Shown here: in pieces, positions 25,541-38,325 of the stretch
Position numbering within the stretch: position 1 is the stretch's first letter
Layout: every line of letters begins with the position of its first letter
Origin: Beroe forskalii
Lineage: Eukaryota; Ctenophora; Nuda; Beroida; Beroidae
Assembly (NCBI GenBank): GCA_011033025.1
Contig: WFMF01000101.1
Span: 248,001 to 312,000, forward strand
Reading direction: 5' to 3'
DNA length: 64,000 nucleotides
The notes under the pieces: model-generated
Told to the model about the DNA's origin: nothing
Databases searched by the model: none
Seen by the model: only the letters and a program-made list of their open reading frames with translations
Made by a program: the position numbers and the translations under genes

Positions 25541-25795
25541 ATAGACCCGGGTCAATTTTGTAATATTTCCCAAGGGCGCAGCCCGGGGATGTATCCGTGG
25601 GTAAGACCCACAGCCCCAAGGGTGAAGGTCAGTTGCCCGTCTATTTCCTCTGCCGAAGACGCAAAAAGACGTCCAAATGCAAATGTGGAACGTTGCGCCG
25701 CGCGCTAGGGTAGGGTAACATCCTACGACCCAAAGGGTGAAGGTAGAAATCAATATGGACCCGATCAGGCAAGGGTTCATGTCCCTTTTATTGCA
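25541..25795. repeat. Hairpin-rich element, gacccgat family, interrupted copy
   Basis: The left end catagacccgggtcaatttt and the right end atatggacccgatcaggcaa match the termini at 40984-41133 and 61969-62095 in inverted arrangement. Internal hairpins include gggcgcagccc and tgggtaagaccca. The middle is interrupted by the right copy of the satellite-flanking direct repeat (25666-25731). Confidence 0.6.
25787..25792 (-). terminator. Possible polyadenylation signal (AATAAA) for the EF-hand gene
   Basis: TTTATT on the plus strand reads AATAAA on the minus strand, about 375 bases beyond the stop of the calmodulin-like gene. It lies inside repeat sequence. No other support. Confidence 0.3.
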
Positions 25796-25839
25796 GGAAT
25801 TGTAGGTTAATGTAAATTATCAACACTATATAAATTGTA

Positions 25840-26110
25840 TAGTATACATTTTGAACTCCATGAAAAATGTATAAAGTTCACTATATTGTATACTTTGTGC
25901 ATATTGTATACATCGTACATATTCATATTAGCATATTGTATACACTATACACTGTACATATTGTATACAATATGTACTACATATTGTATACATTGTACAT
26001 ATGGTAAACATTGTACATATGGTAAACATTGCACATATCGTATACATTGTACATATTGCATACATTGTACATATCGTATACATTGTACATATTGTATACA
26101 ATATACATTG
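25840..26110. repeat. Tandem repeat of ttgtacatat and tgtatacat units
   Basis: About 15 imperfect units of 15-18 bases alternate cattgtacatat with gtatacatt and ggtaaacatt. Many are self-complementary (gtatac, gtacat). They lie just downstream of the EF-hand gene stop. Confidence 0.8.
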
Positions 26111-26165
26111 AAGAGAACATGAATACGAGTATAAGACGCGAAGTTGGGTGGTTTTGTCAGTGTCT

Positions 26166-27224
26166 CTAGCTTTTACTGCACATCACCGCTTTGAACTCCT
26201 CAAAGCTCACCAAACCATCCCCATTCTTGTCTGCCTGCTTCATCATCTCCTTCACCTGAAAAGGGTGCAATAAGTGGGTGCAATAAGTGGGTGCAGTAAG
26301 TGGGTGCAATAAGTGGGTGTAGTAAGTGGGTGCAATAAGTGGGTGCAATAAATGGGTGCAATGAGTGGGTGCAGTAAGTGGGTGCAATAGGGTGCAATAA
26401 GTAGGTGCCATAAGTGGGTGCATTAAGTGGGTTCAATAAGCGGGTGCAATAAGTGGGTACAATTAGTGGGTGCAATAAGTAGGTGCGGTGCAATAAGTGG
26501 AGGAAAGGGTGCAATAAGTGGGAGAAAGGGTGCAATAAGTGGGCGAAAGGGTGCAATAAGTGGAGAAAATGTGCAATGAGTGGGAAAAGGGTGCAATAAG
26601 TGGGTAAAAGGGTGCAATAAGTGGGGAAAAGGGTGCAATAAGTGGGGGAAAGGGTGCAATAAGTGGGGGAAAGGGTGCAAAAATCAACGCCTAGCCAGCA
26701 CTAAGTTCTAATCGACGTACCTGGTTTTAGTAAAACGACCGAAATTCTATGAAAAGTAAATTGCGCGCACTCATCTAAAGTGCTTGTCTTTATCAATCCC
26801 TTCATCAATCGATGCATGCACAGATACTCAGTACTCACAAATGAGTAAAAATACTTGCAAATTAAGTGGGTAAAAATAATTGCAATCTACCTGGTTTTCA
26901 GATAATCATAACGACATAACTTACCTGGTTTTCGTCTAGATCTTCATCAAGGCTGGATAGCACGTTAGTGAGTTCCTCTTTGTCTATGAAGCCATTACCT
27001 GAAATAAGGATAGTAAGTTCAAACACAAGAAAATATTTTTATCCAAACTTCAGAATGGTTTGGATGTCGCAATTTTCGATTCTGAATAATTTGCATTTCT
27101 CGAGGAACACCTGTGTTGAAAGGATTGTATAAGTGCAGCATAATTCACAAAAAAACCTACCATCCTTATCGAAACTGTCAAATATTCTCTTCAGCTCTTT
27201 TTCATCGTAGCTATAACCCGGCAT
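26166..27224 (-). CDS. Short two-EF-hand isoform from an internal first exon, 75 aa
   Basis: An exon at 27161-27224 starts with ATG, encodes [20 protein letters not shown] and ends at a GTAGGT donor in phase 1, the same phase as the main-gene exon 27704-27808. It can therefore splice to 26925-26998 and 26166-26255, replacing everything upstream. The product has two EF loops, at residues 19-30 and 55-66, both with all calcium ligands. No acceptor lies directly before its ATG, and a TATA box sits about 130 bases upstream, so it looks like an alternative first exon and not a cassette exon. Its FDSFDKDG duplicates the FSVFDKDG half-hand of the skipped exon. Expression is unproven. Confidence 0.65.
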
Positions 27225-29525
27225 TCCGCAAATGTTTAAAATTCAAGACAGACGTTTACGGATGGTTATAAAGTTAAATAACAATTTATAATACCTGCGC
27301 GGAGCGTAAAATGAAAGCAATAAGCATTATATATCTCCAGGATAATATATTGCTTTATATAGAGGTGGCATGACAGCAAACACACCATCGCACGCTAAAA
27401 GTAATTAATTAAAGCAGGTCCGGGTGCAATATATCCACTAATTAATATTAAATCTTAACGTGCTGATAATCTGTTATGATTCACCGCGCAGCCGGCCGCA
27501 TCGTGCATTTGATTACTCCACCAAATATGAAATTATACGCTTCAATTCTTTGACTCCATTCGCGAATGAATGGATTTTTATCACAGCGCAGCAAAAAAAC
27601 TGCAATATGACCAACCCATGTTCAGGTTAAAATGCTTAAATTAAGTAGGAACACAACCCCAGATTAAGTTGAAAAGGAGCAAGTAAACATTAAGGCAACT
27701 TACCGTCCTTATCAAAGACACTGAACGCTTCCAATAGCTCCTGGTCAATGTCCAACATGCTCATTTTCCTGCCCATCAGATGCAAGAACTCGTTAAAATC
27801 AACCATTCCTGAAAATAAAGATCAACTTTTCTTTTTCTGATTTCAATGCTTACTATAAATGGTGGGAAACTCAGAAACTTCAATTTTGGAAACCAGTAAT
27901 TTTCCTTTTTAGACGCAATTTTTTGGCAAAAATCCTGGGTAAGATCAAAATATTAAGCACCAATATATTACCATTTGCGTTCCCATCAGCCTCACTGATC
28001 ATATCAGCTAGTTCACCATCCGTTGGGTTCTGTCCCAATGATTTCATCACTGTGCCTGAAGAGGTTTTACGTTAAGATGCGTAATAGGTATTCCCAAAAA
28101 TATCCCCAAATTTCGTACCCCCAAAATTCGTTCCCCGGAATTATTGTTCCATGTGAATTTATTTCGTAAGGTATACCTAGTTCTGCTCTTGAGATGCTGC
28201 CATCTCCGTTCTTATCGAACATTGCGAATGCTTCCTTAAACTCCGTTATCTGAGCATCTGATAAATGAGGAAAATAGTATCTCAGAAAACCGGCAAAAAT
28301 TTTAACTAACGAAGAATTAAATAAGAAAGGTAGAAAATTTTTTAAAGAACCCCACATCCCATCTCCCGTCTTCTTACCCCCTTCCCTTCCATAACAGGTT
28401 TTTGATTTTGTGGTTTTAGCATCTGATAAATGAGGAATCTCAGTCGTGTCAAAGGGTCTGGATTCACTGGGTGTATCTGAAAGCGAGAAATGATCATCAT
28501 TAATTATCAAGAAAATCTAATACACGGATCTATGACGGATATGGATCCTTATGCCATTTTGGCCTGGCTCTGGGCAGATATATGCAGGCCTTACGCCGGT
28601 ATTTTGCCGGTTTGGCGCAAGTCCAGCGCTGGTTCGGCGCAGGTTCTGGCGTTCTGCACTGTTATGGCTGTGATCTTTTGCCACTTAAATTGATACAACT
28701 CACAGCATCGGAATTAGTATTTTGCGGCTGAAAATTCAATTTTAACACATTTAATTCAAATCCGCGGGCGTCAGGATTTGTACTTTACGGTCTGAAATAA
28801 TATTATTACTCACTCATGATTAAAAACAACTGACGACTTTGAGATTCGTATCTTACGGCCGAAAATATAATTGACTAGCTTTAACATACGGGATCAGAAT
28901 TCGTGCTTTTAGGGGGAAGAAAATATCAAAACACTGTTGAAATAGAAGACGTATACAACGATCATTTATCAACAAATCAAATCATTCGAAGCCGAGTTTA
29001 AAATGGCCTTTTGTTAAATAAATTAGAAGGTGACCGGAATATCAGTCTGAATATAAACACGCATAACATTAAACAGAATTAAACATAATATGCACGTGAA
29101 AAGAGAGGGAACCTGACAATATGTGGTGGCCTGCGCGAGCCCCCTGGACAATAGGTCAAAAGGTCCTCTATATGTAACATCTCACCTATAAAGCTGTCAT
29201 AGATAACATGATGCATCTTAATCAGCGACAGCGAGCTTCTGAACCGGTTAAGTTGCTTCCTGCGCTGCTGTAACCGAGCCTCATGGTCATCGGCGTACTC
29301 GGCTGACGCTGCCTTCGGAGCGTTCCGATCGGTTATCTTAGTGTGCATGCTACCGCCTTCACTACGCTGATCTTTGTCGTGTTTTCCGTGATGTTTAGCT
29401 GGATTCTGTTTATTATCGTTGTGATGATCGGTGTTCTTTTTAACATTTTGCTGCTTGGTGTTTTTGTGGTTTTCTGAGGACGATGAGGAGGATTTGGTGG
29501 TCTTCTTTTGGTCTTTGTTCGTCAT
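26166..29525 (-). CDS. Calmodulin-like protein with basic N-terminal extension, about 290 aa
   Basis: Minus-strand exons: 29186-29525, 28378-28476, 28177-28257, 27972-28055, 27704-27808, 26925-26998, 26166-26255. Junctions are phase 1 except the last (phase 0), and the sum is 873 nt. Residues 1-146 are an extension rich in Lys, His, Ser and Asn with no recognised domain. Residues 147-290 follow calmodulin closely ([26 protein letters not shown]). Four EF loops lie at 161-172, 197-208, 234-245 and 270-281, each with Asp at position 1 and Glu at position 12, so all four should bind calcium. It is likely a calcium sensor. The extension might target it to nucleic acid, membrane or a partner, but that is inference. 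Exon 2 contains a 20-base copy of the exon-3 acceptor region. The last intron is filled by a tandem repeat. Confidence 0.85.
26258..26690. repeat. Tandem repeat ggtgcaataagtg in last EF-hand intron
   Basis: Roughly 30 units of 13-21 bases share gggtgcaataagtgg. The first part has pure 13-base spacing and the second inserts gaaaag-type spacers. The array fills most of the intron between the last two coding exons. It produces false open frames on the minus strand. Confidence 0.9.
26735..26850. repeat. Dispersed repeat copy
   Basis: Contains ttctatgaaaagtaaattg, gcttgtctttatcaat and cgatgcatgcac, matching the family seen at about 16300 and 18720. It sits in the last intron of the EF-hand gene. 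Confidence 0.55.
27325..27361 (-). promoter_or_regulatory. TATA box of the internal EF-hand promoter
   Basis: The minus strand reads CTCTATATAAAGC, with TATATAAAG at 27353-27361. A start 25-30 bases downstream, near 27328, would leave a leader of about 100 bases before the ATG at 27224. Position and motif fit a core promoter for the short isoform. Confidence 0.5.
28690..28920. repeat. Degenerate local repeat in EF-hand intron 1
   Basis: Three loosely similar blocks contain tcggaattagtattttgcgg, tcaggatttgtactttacgg and tgagattcgtatcttacggc, spaced about 70-80 bases apart. Noncoding. Confidence 0.45.
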
Positions 29526-31020
29526 GGCTTGGTTATTTGTACATGTAGGTATACGGCTCTCCTAACACAAAGCAGCAGGATTAGGTATTGTAAATTTGTG
29601 AATTAGTGAGCTTAATTCGACGTTGGAAGTATAAAATTAGAAACAGCCCTGATCGGCTGCCAGCACAATTATTTCTGGATTATTATATTTGGGCTGGATT
29701 TGGGGTTTTTTGTGCTTTTTTGAAAATATTACGGCAATTTGCAAACAACTGTTTAAAATGGAACAATTCGAACAAGAAAACATGGCAAAATAAACTGAAA
29801 CAAGGCAAGGCAAACCAAAGTGTACAAACTTAAAAAGATGAAGACAGCTACTTTTAAACTTTTCATACAATGGCTTCCTTTCAAGACATATTCATTTCTC
29901 ATGTGATGCAAAATTGTTCTAGTTTCGTTTTCCCAAAATTTCTAATTCTATGCCAAGAATTATTTCCTCTAAAAGAAGAAGTATGCTTATTTATGAACAT
30001 GATAGAACAACTTTGACTATCAGTGTAGCATCTAACTGCATGCAATATAGAATTTTCAGACAAATTTCAACATGTATATCAGTGCGTAATCTAAATACTG
30101 ATATTCAAAATAAAACGATCTACAATCTGGATAGCATATCAAAAGTCAATAAACACAAGCATTCATGTACACTGTACAGCATGAACAGTATGAACATTTC
30201 TAGTGCCAACCATGATATACGGTGGAAAGGCATATGATGGGCAAGGGTTTAAATTGTAAAAGCTAACAATTAATTAAGAGGACGGTGTATTCAAATGGAT
30301 ATAATTTGTTGACTAAACCCACTAATTGTTGAATGTTAATCCTAGAGTCCTACCTACAAAGTCAGATTTAACCACACAGCCCGTAGACGTACGGACTACG
30401 CCTCTTGTAACTTACACGACACAGGCTACACACATTATCAGGAGAATCAGCTCTAATATATATTGACCTGTATTTTGATTGACACAACTCCATGTAAAAT
30501 ATATAGAAAATGGATGATTACCCCTCCAAAGTAGGGAATATTGGCTTGTGATCATCATTATTTCGACGAGTGTATGCCGCGATACTAAACAGAATTGTAA
30601 TAGCTTTCTCATCAGATTTAGATCGCTCATATTCATATGTATGATGATTAAATAGACTAGAAATATATATGATAGGCCACCAAACCGGCAAACCATGTCT
30701 AACGAGACGCAAGGCCAAAGAAGCAGTTCATTAGTCCAAAGCATATTTGGGATGAACGAGAATCGCGCTCGTTTTCACGAGCGCCTTATTTACCTCCCAC
30801 ACTCATTGCAGCAGTACAAACATTTGGTATTCGGTCATTTGGCCTTACTGGACATTTGGCCTGGCAGGGCCAGGGGAAAGAGATAAATTCAAAATTGTGT
30901 GAGTTAGGCAAAATTTCCAGTCAGGCTAAATAACATAGAACCACTAGTTCCACAAAAGTTTCCACTAGTAGTAGAAAGTACTAAAGTTGTCACTAGTAGT
31001 GGAAATTACTAAAGTTTCTA
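29526..31020. other. Intergenic DNA between two minus-strand genes
   Basis: This stretch lies upstream of the EF-hand gene and downstream of the unknown gene ending at 31021. It should hold the EF-hand promoter, but no clear TATA box was picked out. Palindromic actagt repeats lie at about 30945-31020. No further coding exon was found. Confidence 0.5.
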
Positions 31021-34000
31021 CTAACCGGTATGTACGGAGTTGAGACACTGCCTAACTTGCTGGTGTATCCGCTCCAAGTTGTTGGTTGGCATCCTTGCTT
31101 CTACCAGTCTCTCTGTCACCTGAAAAGGTGGAGTTTTTGAACAATTTATAACTTAAAATTATGAAAAAAAGAAGATATTTTGAGAAAAAATTGTCTGTGA
31201 TTTATGTCACTGTAACCTGTCCTGTGAATTGTCACTGTCACCTGTTCAGTGATCTGTCACTGTCACCTGTTCTGTGATTTGTGTCACTGTCACTTGTGCT
31301 GTGATTTATGTCACTGTCACCAGTTCTGTGTCACTGTCACCTGTTCTGTGTCACTGTCACCTGTCTTTTGTCACTGTCACCTGTTCTGTGTCCCTGTCAC
31401 CTGTTCTCTTACCGATGTTCCTCGGAAGTCCTGAATGAAGTACTCCTGATCTAACTCAGCATCCAAGTAAACCCTCCCGCTGGCTCTACGTCTGGGTTCT
31501 GGTGTGCGGCTGAGAAAAGGTACAGGTGTCACGAGAGAAATGAGAAACTATAGAATGAGGAATGATGTAAAATGAGTAAATGCATCAGTGTTTCTGTTAG
31601 ACAATAGACTAATATACTGTTACAACACACTATTGAGGTGTGGATTTGGGAATATTCATCGAGGCGAAACCGAGTGGAATAGGGAAAAATCCACACCAGT
31701 GAAGCAGTGACTGACTCAGTCCACTCCATAAACTGGATTTCCAACCCGGCAAACGAGCCGAGAATTAAATGATAGGCATGGCTTACCGCGCCCTACCCTC
31801 AGCATATTCACAACAGCTCTGATGGTACACAGTCAGGCTCCATGGTAAAATGAGAATTGAGAATAATTCTGCAATTTCCGAAATTTGCGGCACCATGATG
31901 TATAAATGTATAATGTCTTAAGTCAAGAGTAGTATACATAAAAACATTCATAAAAACATCTTCCCCTAATCCCCTTTTTCAGATTTTCACGAGACCGCCA
32001 TTTGTACGTACGTGACAGCTTCGACAGCTTAGCCACGGGATGGCATTAATTAAATCACTAAAGGTGCTGAATTCTGGGAAAAGTATGTGCAAACACAGCA
32101 CTGATTAGTGAGAGAACCTAAAAAGCCAAACCTACGAGAAATATTTATAATTCTCGGGAAATTTTGGAGTTTCGAAAGTATATTTCCTCCCGTGAAATAA
32201 GGAACAAGGAAAATAATCACCTTGTCTCGTTAGGAGGGATAGGGATGGATGGTGCTTATCAAGTTCAAAGATTTTGCGCTTTTTAAAAGCCCACCTGCTA
32301 ATATTCCAATATAGAGGTGTATAGACCCACCTGCGAGGGTGGAGAGGGATGGTATAAACCCACCTGCGAGGGGTGAGGGATGGCTGGCGGCGTCTCGGTG
32401 GTTGTGGGGTCCTGCTTCGCTGCTGTTGCGGCCCAGTCGGACAGGAAATACGTCTGTAGGGTCGGACTAACATATCATGCCGTGCACGTGCATTTCTCAC
32501 GACATGTCGGGACTCATTCTCTGGGAGGAACGAGGCTTTTCTGTGAATTCAAAGCCAAGGCCGGGAGAAGACTTGTCTTGTCTAGTGGGGGGGGGAACGA
32601 GTGTTATTCAATATCGAGGCTTGTTTTTCTGGTAAGGGGGGGGGGAGTGTGATACAAAATGCCGAGGCCGGTTTCTCTGTTCATAGGAGAGAAAAAAATA
32701 TTCAAAATACGGAGGCTCATCGATCAAGGATGATGCAATAAACCGAGGCTCATTTGTCTGTTTATGGAGAAAAAATAATTCAAACCAACGGCGTTATAAT
32801 AGAAATAATAGTTTGATGCATGATTCAAGGGATCGAATATGTTGAATAAATTTGATTAAAAATATTAATATAAATAGAGAGTCGGGACCTATTTATGAAC
32901 GATTTGTAATAAAATCTTATGTTTGGAACAGCCGATACATGTAAAATTACATACTAATACTAAAATTGTGCAAAACATACAGATACATTTATAACTCTAG
33001 ACCTAGGGTGTAAGTAAGACGAATGAGTGCATGACCGAATTTTAAGCAAACGAAAATGTTTGATTTTCTCGAATTTTTCCTCGGAACGAGGCTTTTTTTC
33101 GCCCTCTTTAGATGTTCTTCGAATGAATTAAAGAATTAAAGCGCAGATCGACTTGAAAACCAAACCCTGCCCAGCAAAAAATGTTGAAATTCAACTCCAT
33201 ATTTGCAGCTGATATTTGTACATTCTCCAAGCTACTCCTTTTTATCAAAATACAAGACAGATTTCGTGAAAGAAAGCAAGCAGACACAAAACAATGTAAA
33301 CCATATATATATATATATACTATATTTAAATATATATTTATATAATAGGGTTATACTATATGTTATATATAGATTATATACAGATATAAAGTTTATTATA
33401 TTTCTTAAACCCTACAGCACTTGTCAACATCTACAGCTCTCTCAGCCTCCTCTCTCTTTCTCCCCTTTCTCCGCTAGAAGTACAGTCTTATAGAGGGAGC
33501 TCTGGAAAATAAGAAGCCATATATATTAACCGCGAGAAATAACATAGGCGGCTCAACGTCATCAATATTTACTATGTTATGCAGTGATAATGACGTCATA
33601 GGTTTCTCCAGGGAGCATATTTTATAAGTTATTATAAAAACGAAGAACAGCTTGTTGTTCTTCTAATAATATAATGATAAACAACGCATATGATGCTTTA
33701 TAAGTTTGTTATGTACAAGGCCAGACCCAGCCGCCGAAAAGATAACAGAGAAATAACTATTGCTTCTTTCCAGCTCTACTGCCCGGCTCGATGGAAGAAA
33801 AGTTGTTAATTTTCCAGATATCACTGGTTACACTTACAGCATCAAGAAATTCCAGTCTGGAGAAAAATTATCCGGCGAATTATTCAGAAAAGCATAATTT
33901 TTTGTGATTGCGCACGCATACCAACATTAACAATCTGCACGTGCAAATGCATAGTTACCATGGTTACGCGCGCACTTCAAATCAAGACAAAAGATATATT

Positions 34001-37000
34001 GGAAAATATTAATAAACGAAACGAAATTTAAGAAATGATAAAGCGCGCACTTAAAAACCAGCACGGCTGCACGATGAATCCTTTCAACCGGACGAAAATT
34101 AATTCCATGTGTTTCCATAGCAACACGCGCATTCGTTATATTTCTGGAAGGAAAATTCACAAATGACGGGTATAAATAATAAAATCCTAGCAAAGAACCG
34201 TTGAGAATGAAAATGCACGACTGAATAATGAACTGGTTTTTCATGAAATCCTAAGCGGCATTTCAAAAGCCTGGCTCTCATGTGCAATAGAATTGTTAAA
34301 ATTCTTCCAAAACGCAGTATCTAGGGCTTCCTACATTTAAACGTAACCATCGAAATCTTTCGTCAAAAAGATCACTAATCTGCATTATGCTTAATTCAGA
34401 GTTACAGGAATATACTGAAAGCTAAAGAAGCTGAAAATTTCAAATTTGTTGCTTTAGAAATTCTTCAAATTAAACTTTTGGTACAAAAAGACTCAGCTAT
34501 TACGTCCAAACAACTGGCTATACCTACATACGTACACAAAAAGAACTCAAACGGATTTTGGATAATGGGAAATTTTACATACCTACCATTCCAGAGATAA
34601 TACCATATTATGATCCAAGACAGAAAAAGAAGAATGCCTTTGTACACTTAAGTAGTGCGACTTAATTAGTGTTATTTTGGATTTTCTTATCGAGCATTCA
34701 CATAAATGTTATGTACATTGTACTACTACATGGCATAAACATGGAATTCTCAAGAAAATCATACTTAAATCACGAGTAATTAAGTTTAGTTTGGCACGTA
34801 CAGGGAGAAAAGTACAGGGAGAAAAGTAATGAAAATTATTAAAAATAATGCAGAGAATTAATACAGGGAGCATTCAAAGCATTGCAATAGTAGAAAAACA
34901 AATAAAATACAAATATATTAAAGCAGTGAAAGTTATCGAAAATATAGTACGTTGCATCGGAAACAGCATCGCAGCTACTGCGGAATAGCAGTATATCATA
35001 TCTGCCGCTACTCCAGCATAACACCAGCATGCACCTCTCCCATACATCGTGTCTTGTGATGCCATCACCTGACTCTCAAGTGACAAAATAGAGGCGTCTT
35101 ACCCCGCCTATTGGACGATTGTAAACCGCCTATTTTGCGGGTACGCCATCGGCAGGGCAGTGAGTGTTGAAAAGCAAGTTTTATACTAAACCTGCTCAAC
35201 ATAACACACAACACCTACACTATCTGGGCACACGGAGTACACTCGGATGTTTTAAGAATATTTCATTCAAGCCGCCGCTTTTACTCCAGTGCTAGGTACG
35301 GCTATAAGGGGTTTAGGGGTTTTACCAGGGTTATATATAACACTGCGAGGTAAGGGGTTTACAATTTACCGATAGGTTATATATAAAACACTGAGGGGGT
35401 AAGGTGCTTTCCAGTGTTCTATATAACACTGATGTGTTAGGGGTTTACCGGGGTTATATATAACATTGAGTGGGTTAGGGGTTTCACCAGGGTTATTGTT
35501 ACACTAAGGAGGTAAGCAGTTTACCGGGGATAGACGTGGTAGAAGCAGGAGGGGCTGGTCATCACTCGTCAAGGAAGGCGTTGTTATAGTTGTAGGTGGG
35601 GCTGTTAATCAGACATCACTTGTCAAGGAAGGCCGGAAGCGTGGTAGGAGTAGGAGGGCTTGTCATCACTCATCAAGGAAGGTATGGTAGGAGCTGGAGG
35701 GGCTGGTCATAACTCGTCATTTATCCAGCTACAAAGAATAAAACATGTGATTTTCACGGGGGTTGCGCGGCGTGCGCGCTTGTTGATTTCTGTCTCAGTA
35801 AATGCGTTTTACAAAATTTGCATTTCAAAATGTGTTCGCGCGTTCCAAATACACGGGAATATAAGGCACCGGTATGATGTTTCTCCAAAAGTGGAACAAA
35901 TTGTGACAAATGTAGGTATATACTCGTACATGGGTAATCATGTGCATATGTGTTAAGAGTTAAAATAAAGTTATATTTTACTTGGAAACCAAAACTTTGG
36001 CAAATTCATCTCATTCCCTTTCACTATGGAAAAAAATCAAAAGATTTAACTTTCAACTCGATTGAGGTCACAGATTTGACAGACACCCTTCACACCACCC
36101 CTCAACTTGAACCTTCTCCACCTCTCCTCCCCTGCTGGGGATCATCTGGACCGCTTGAGAACAGAGATCAGGTAATAAACAGTGGTGTGCACAATTATTT
36201 ACAATTGATATGGCACCGCCGATCATGGGCTCAAAATGAATCACCTCGGTGGTTCACTACAATCTTATAATGAACAGCAAACTTCCATGTACCACTTTTT
36301 AATTTGTATTTGAAAGATAATATGTGCCAGCATTAATATTCATTTAAATATCGGTTGATTATCGACATCATTCATAAAATCATTGAAAATTAACAAATAG
36401 GTATCGTAAAAGAATAAACGTAAAAACAATAATTGTACATATAGATAAAATCCATTAAATGGCTGGGATATAAATCATGATTATAAAATCGTTTGGACAC
36501 CATAAAGGAACATAACTCCCAATTTTCAGCTTGCTAGGTGGTAGTCTCGGGTCATTGGCAATATTAGCCTAGACTACAGCCCGAAATACTGCGGAAAGTG
36601 GTTTCTGCATCAAGCTCGATGCAAGTTCTTTAAACAAATATAAACTATTTTTAAAGCAGCAAATTACCTTGTGGGGGTTTCTGATGGTTGTGGTTGTACG
36701 CACTAAACGTTTCCCAGGACAGGCGTCTGTTTTCTGTGTAACCGTTCCGTTTCCTCGTCGCCCCAGGGCCTCTGCGAAGAGAGTCAAATTTGTTTGGGCT
36801 GAATAGCAGTAAAGATATTTCTTACATCAACAAATTTATGAGAAACTCAACTCAAGTTGCACTTAATTTATGAAAAAAGGCCTACTTAAATCCCACTTTA
36901 TTTTGATTTACTCATCAATATACTCGTCAATATACTCATCAATATGAATACTCATCTATATTCATTATTCAAATACGCACATTGTCTGAATTCCATCAGC

Positions 37001-38274
37001 CCTCGTGGAAAGACCCGGCTTCGGAGGTACTCTGCCGTTGTTTTTCGTTGATCTGTAAATATGAAAATGAATGTTTCACACTACAAATTACAAAAGATTG
37101 TGGTGAGGCAGAGGTTCAAAAAATCAAATATTGGGTACCTTATTTCCAAATAAACTTTCAAATTCAAATAAATTTCAAATAAATTTCAAATAAATTGCAA
37201 ATAAATTGCAGCACGTATTCTCAACTTTTCCCCACCTGGTACTTCTCCTGGAAGGAAGGTTTCTGGTAAGTCTGGGTCTCAAACTGAACTCCTTGTCATC
37301 TACCATTAGGTTACCTTCGTAGAACGTATCGTCGTCTAGTTCAGCCCTGCAGGGAAAAGGGGTGTCATTTGAGAACTCTCCCTTACCCGGGGCCCGGGAG
37401 AAAAGGGGGTGTCATTTGATACCTCTCCCTTACTCGGGGCCCGGGAGAAAGGGGTGTCATTTGACACCTCTCCCTTGCTCGGGGCCCTTTTGAGCTTTTG
37501 AGGGTGACAAACGTAACGTCGAGTGGTTAACATGGTTTACAGCACACTTACACGTGGCTCTGAGCAGCCTCCCTCGCCAAGTCGTTGAGAGCAGCACCCA
37601 ACTGCTGATCGTACCCCTCACAGGATTTCAAAAACTGAGAAAATCAAAGGCTTAGAGTTCTGCTATCATAATTTTATAGTCACCCACGCATAATTTCTCA
37701 AAAATTTTGAAGAAAATGTTTGATGAAAATTATAGTACTTGTCTACTTATGGTGCAAGCAGCATGAAACATCATATTTTGAAAAATGTGGTTTGTATTAC
37801 TAAGTTACTAAAGACAGAGATAGTATTTCTGTATTCTAAATGTTTTGGAATCGACTTTGGTAATAACTCACGTTTATCTGGGTAACATTGAGGTCCAGGA
37901 GTGTCTTGACATCGTCTAACCTCAGGCTTCGTAAAAGAGAGATAGCTTCAAAGTTCAGACCATGCCTCCTCACCCACTTCCTACACGAGGACCCAGTTAA
38001 AAATGTGAGTTTAGTGTTTAAAATGTAATCAATTTTATTGATAATTTCCAAAATAATAGATATTCTTATTACGATATTCTAAAGAATAAGTTAATAGTCC
38101 AGGACGTATCGTCCATCCGTTGGTAATCCGTGTTTAAAAGCGATTTCTCGACTGTTACTAGCCTTTAACCGTTGATAAATGGCTTTAAACACGTGTTTAA
38201 AGCCATTTATCAACGGTTATAGCTTTAGGAATCGAATAGCCTAATCACATCCTGTTGTATGTGCAGTCTTGATG

Positions 38275-38325
<51 letters not shown>

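Noticed and set aside
26200-26687. Pro/His-rich open frames on the minus strand
   Set aside because: They are translations of the ggtgcaataagtg tandem repeat in the last EF-hand intron.
29079-29185. Read-through extension of the first EF-hand-gene exon (..[10 protein letters not shown]..)
   Set aside because: A good donor at 29185 with matching phase joins the exon to the EF-hand part; the read-through has no downstream support.
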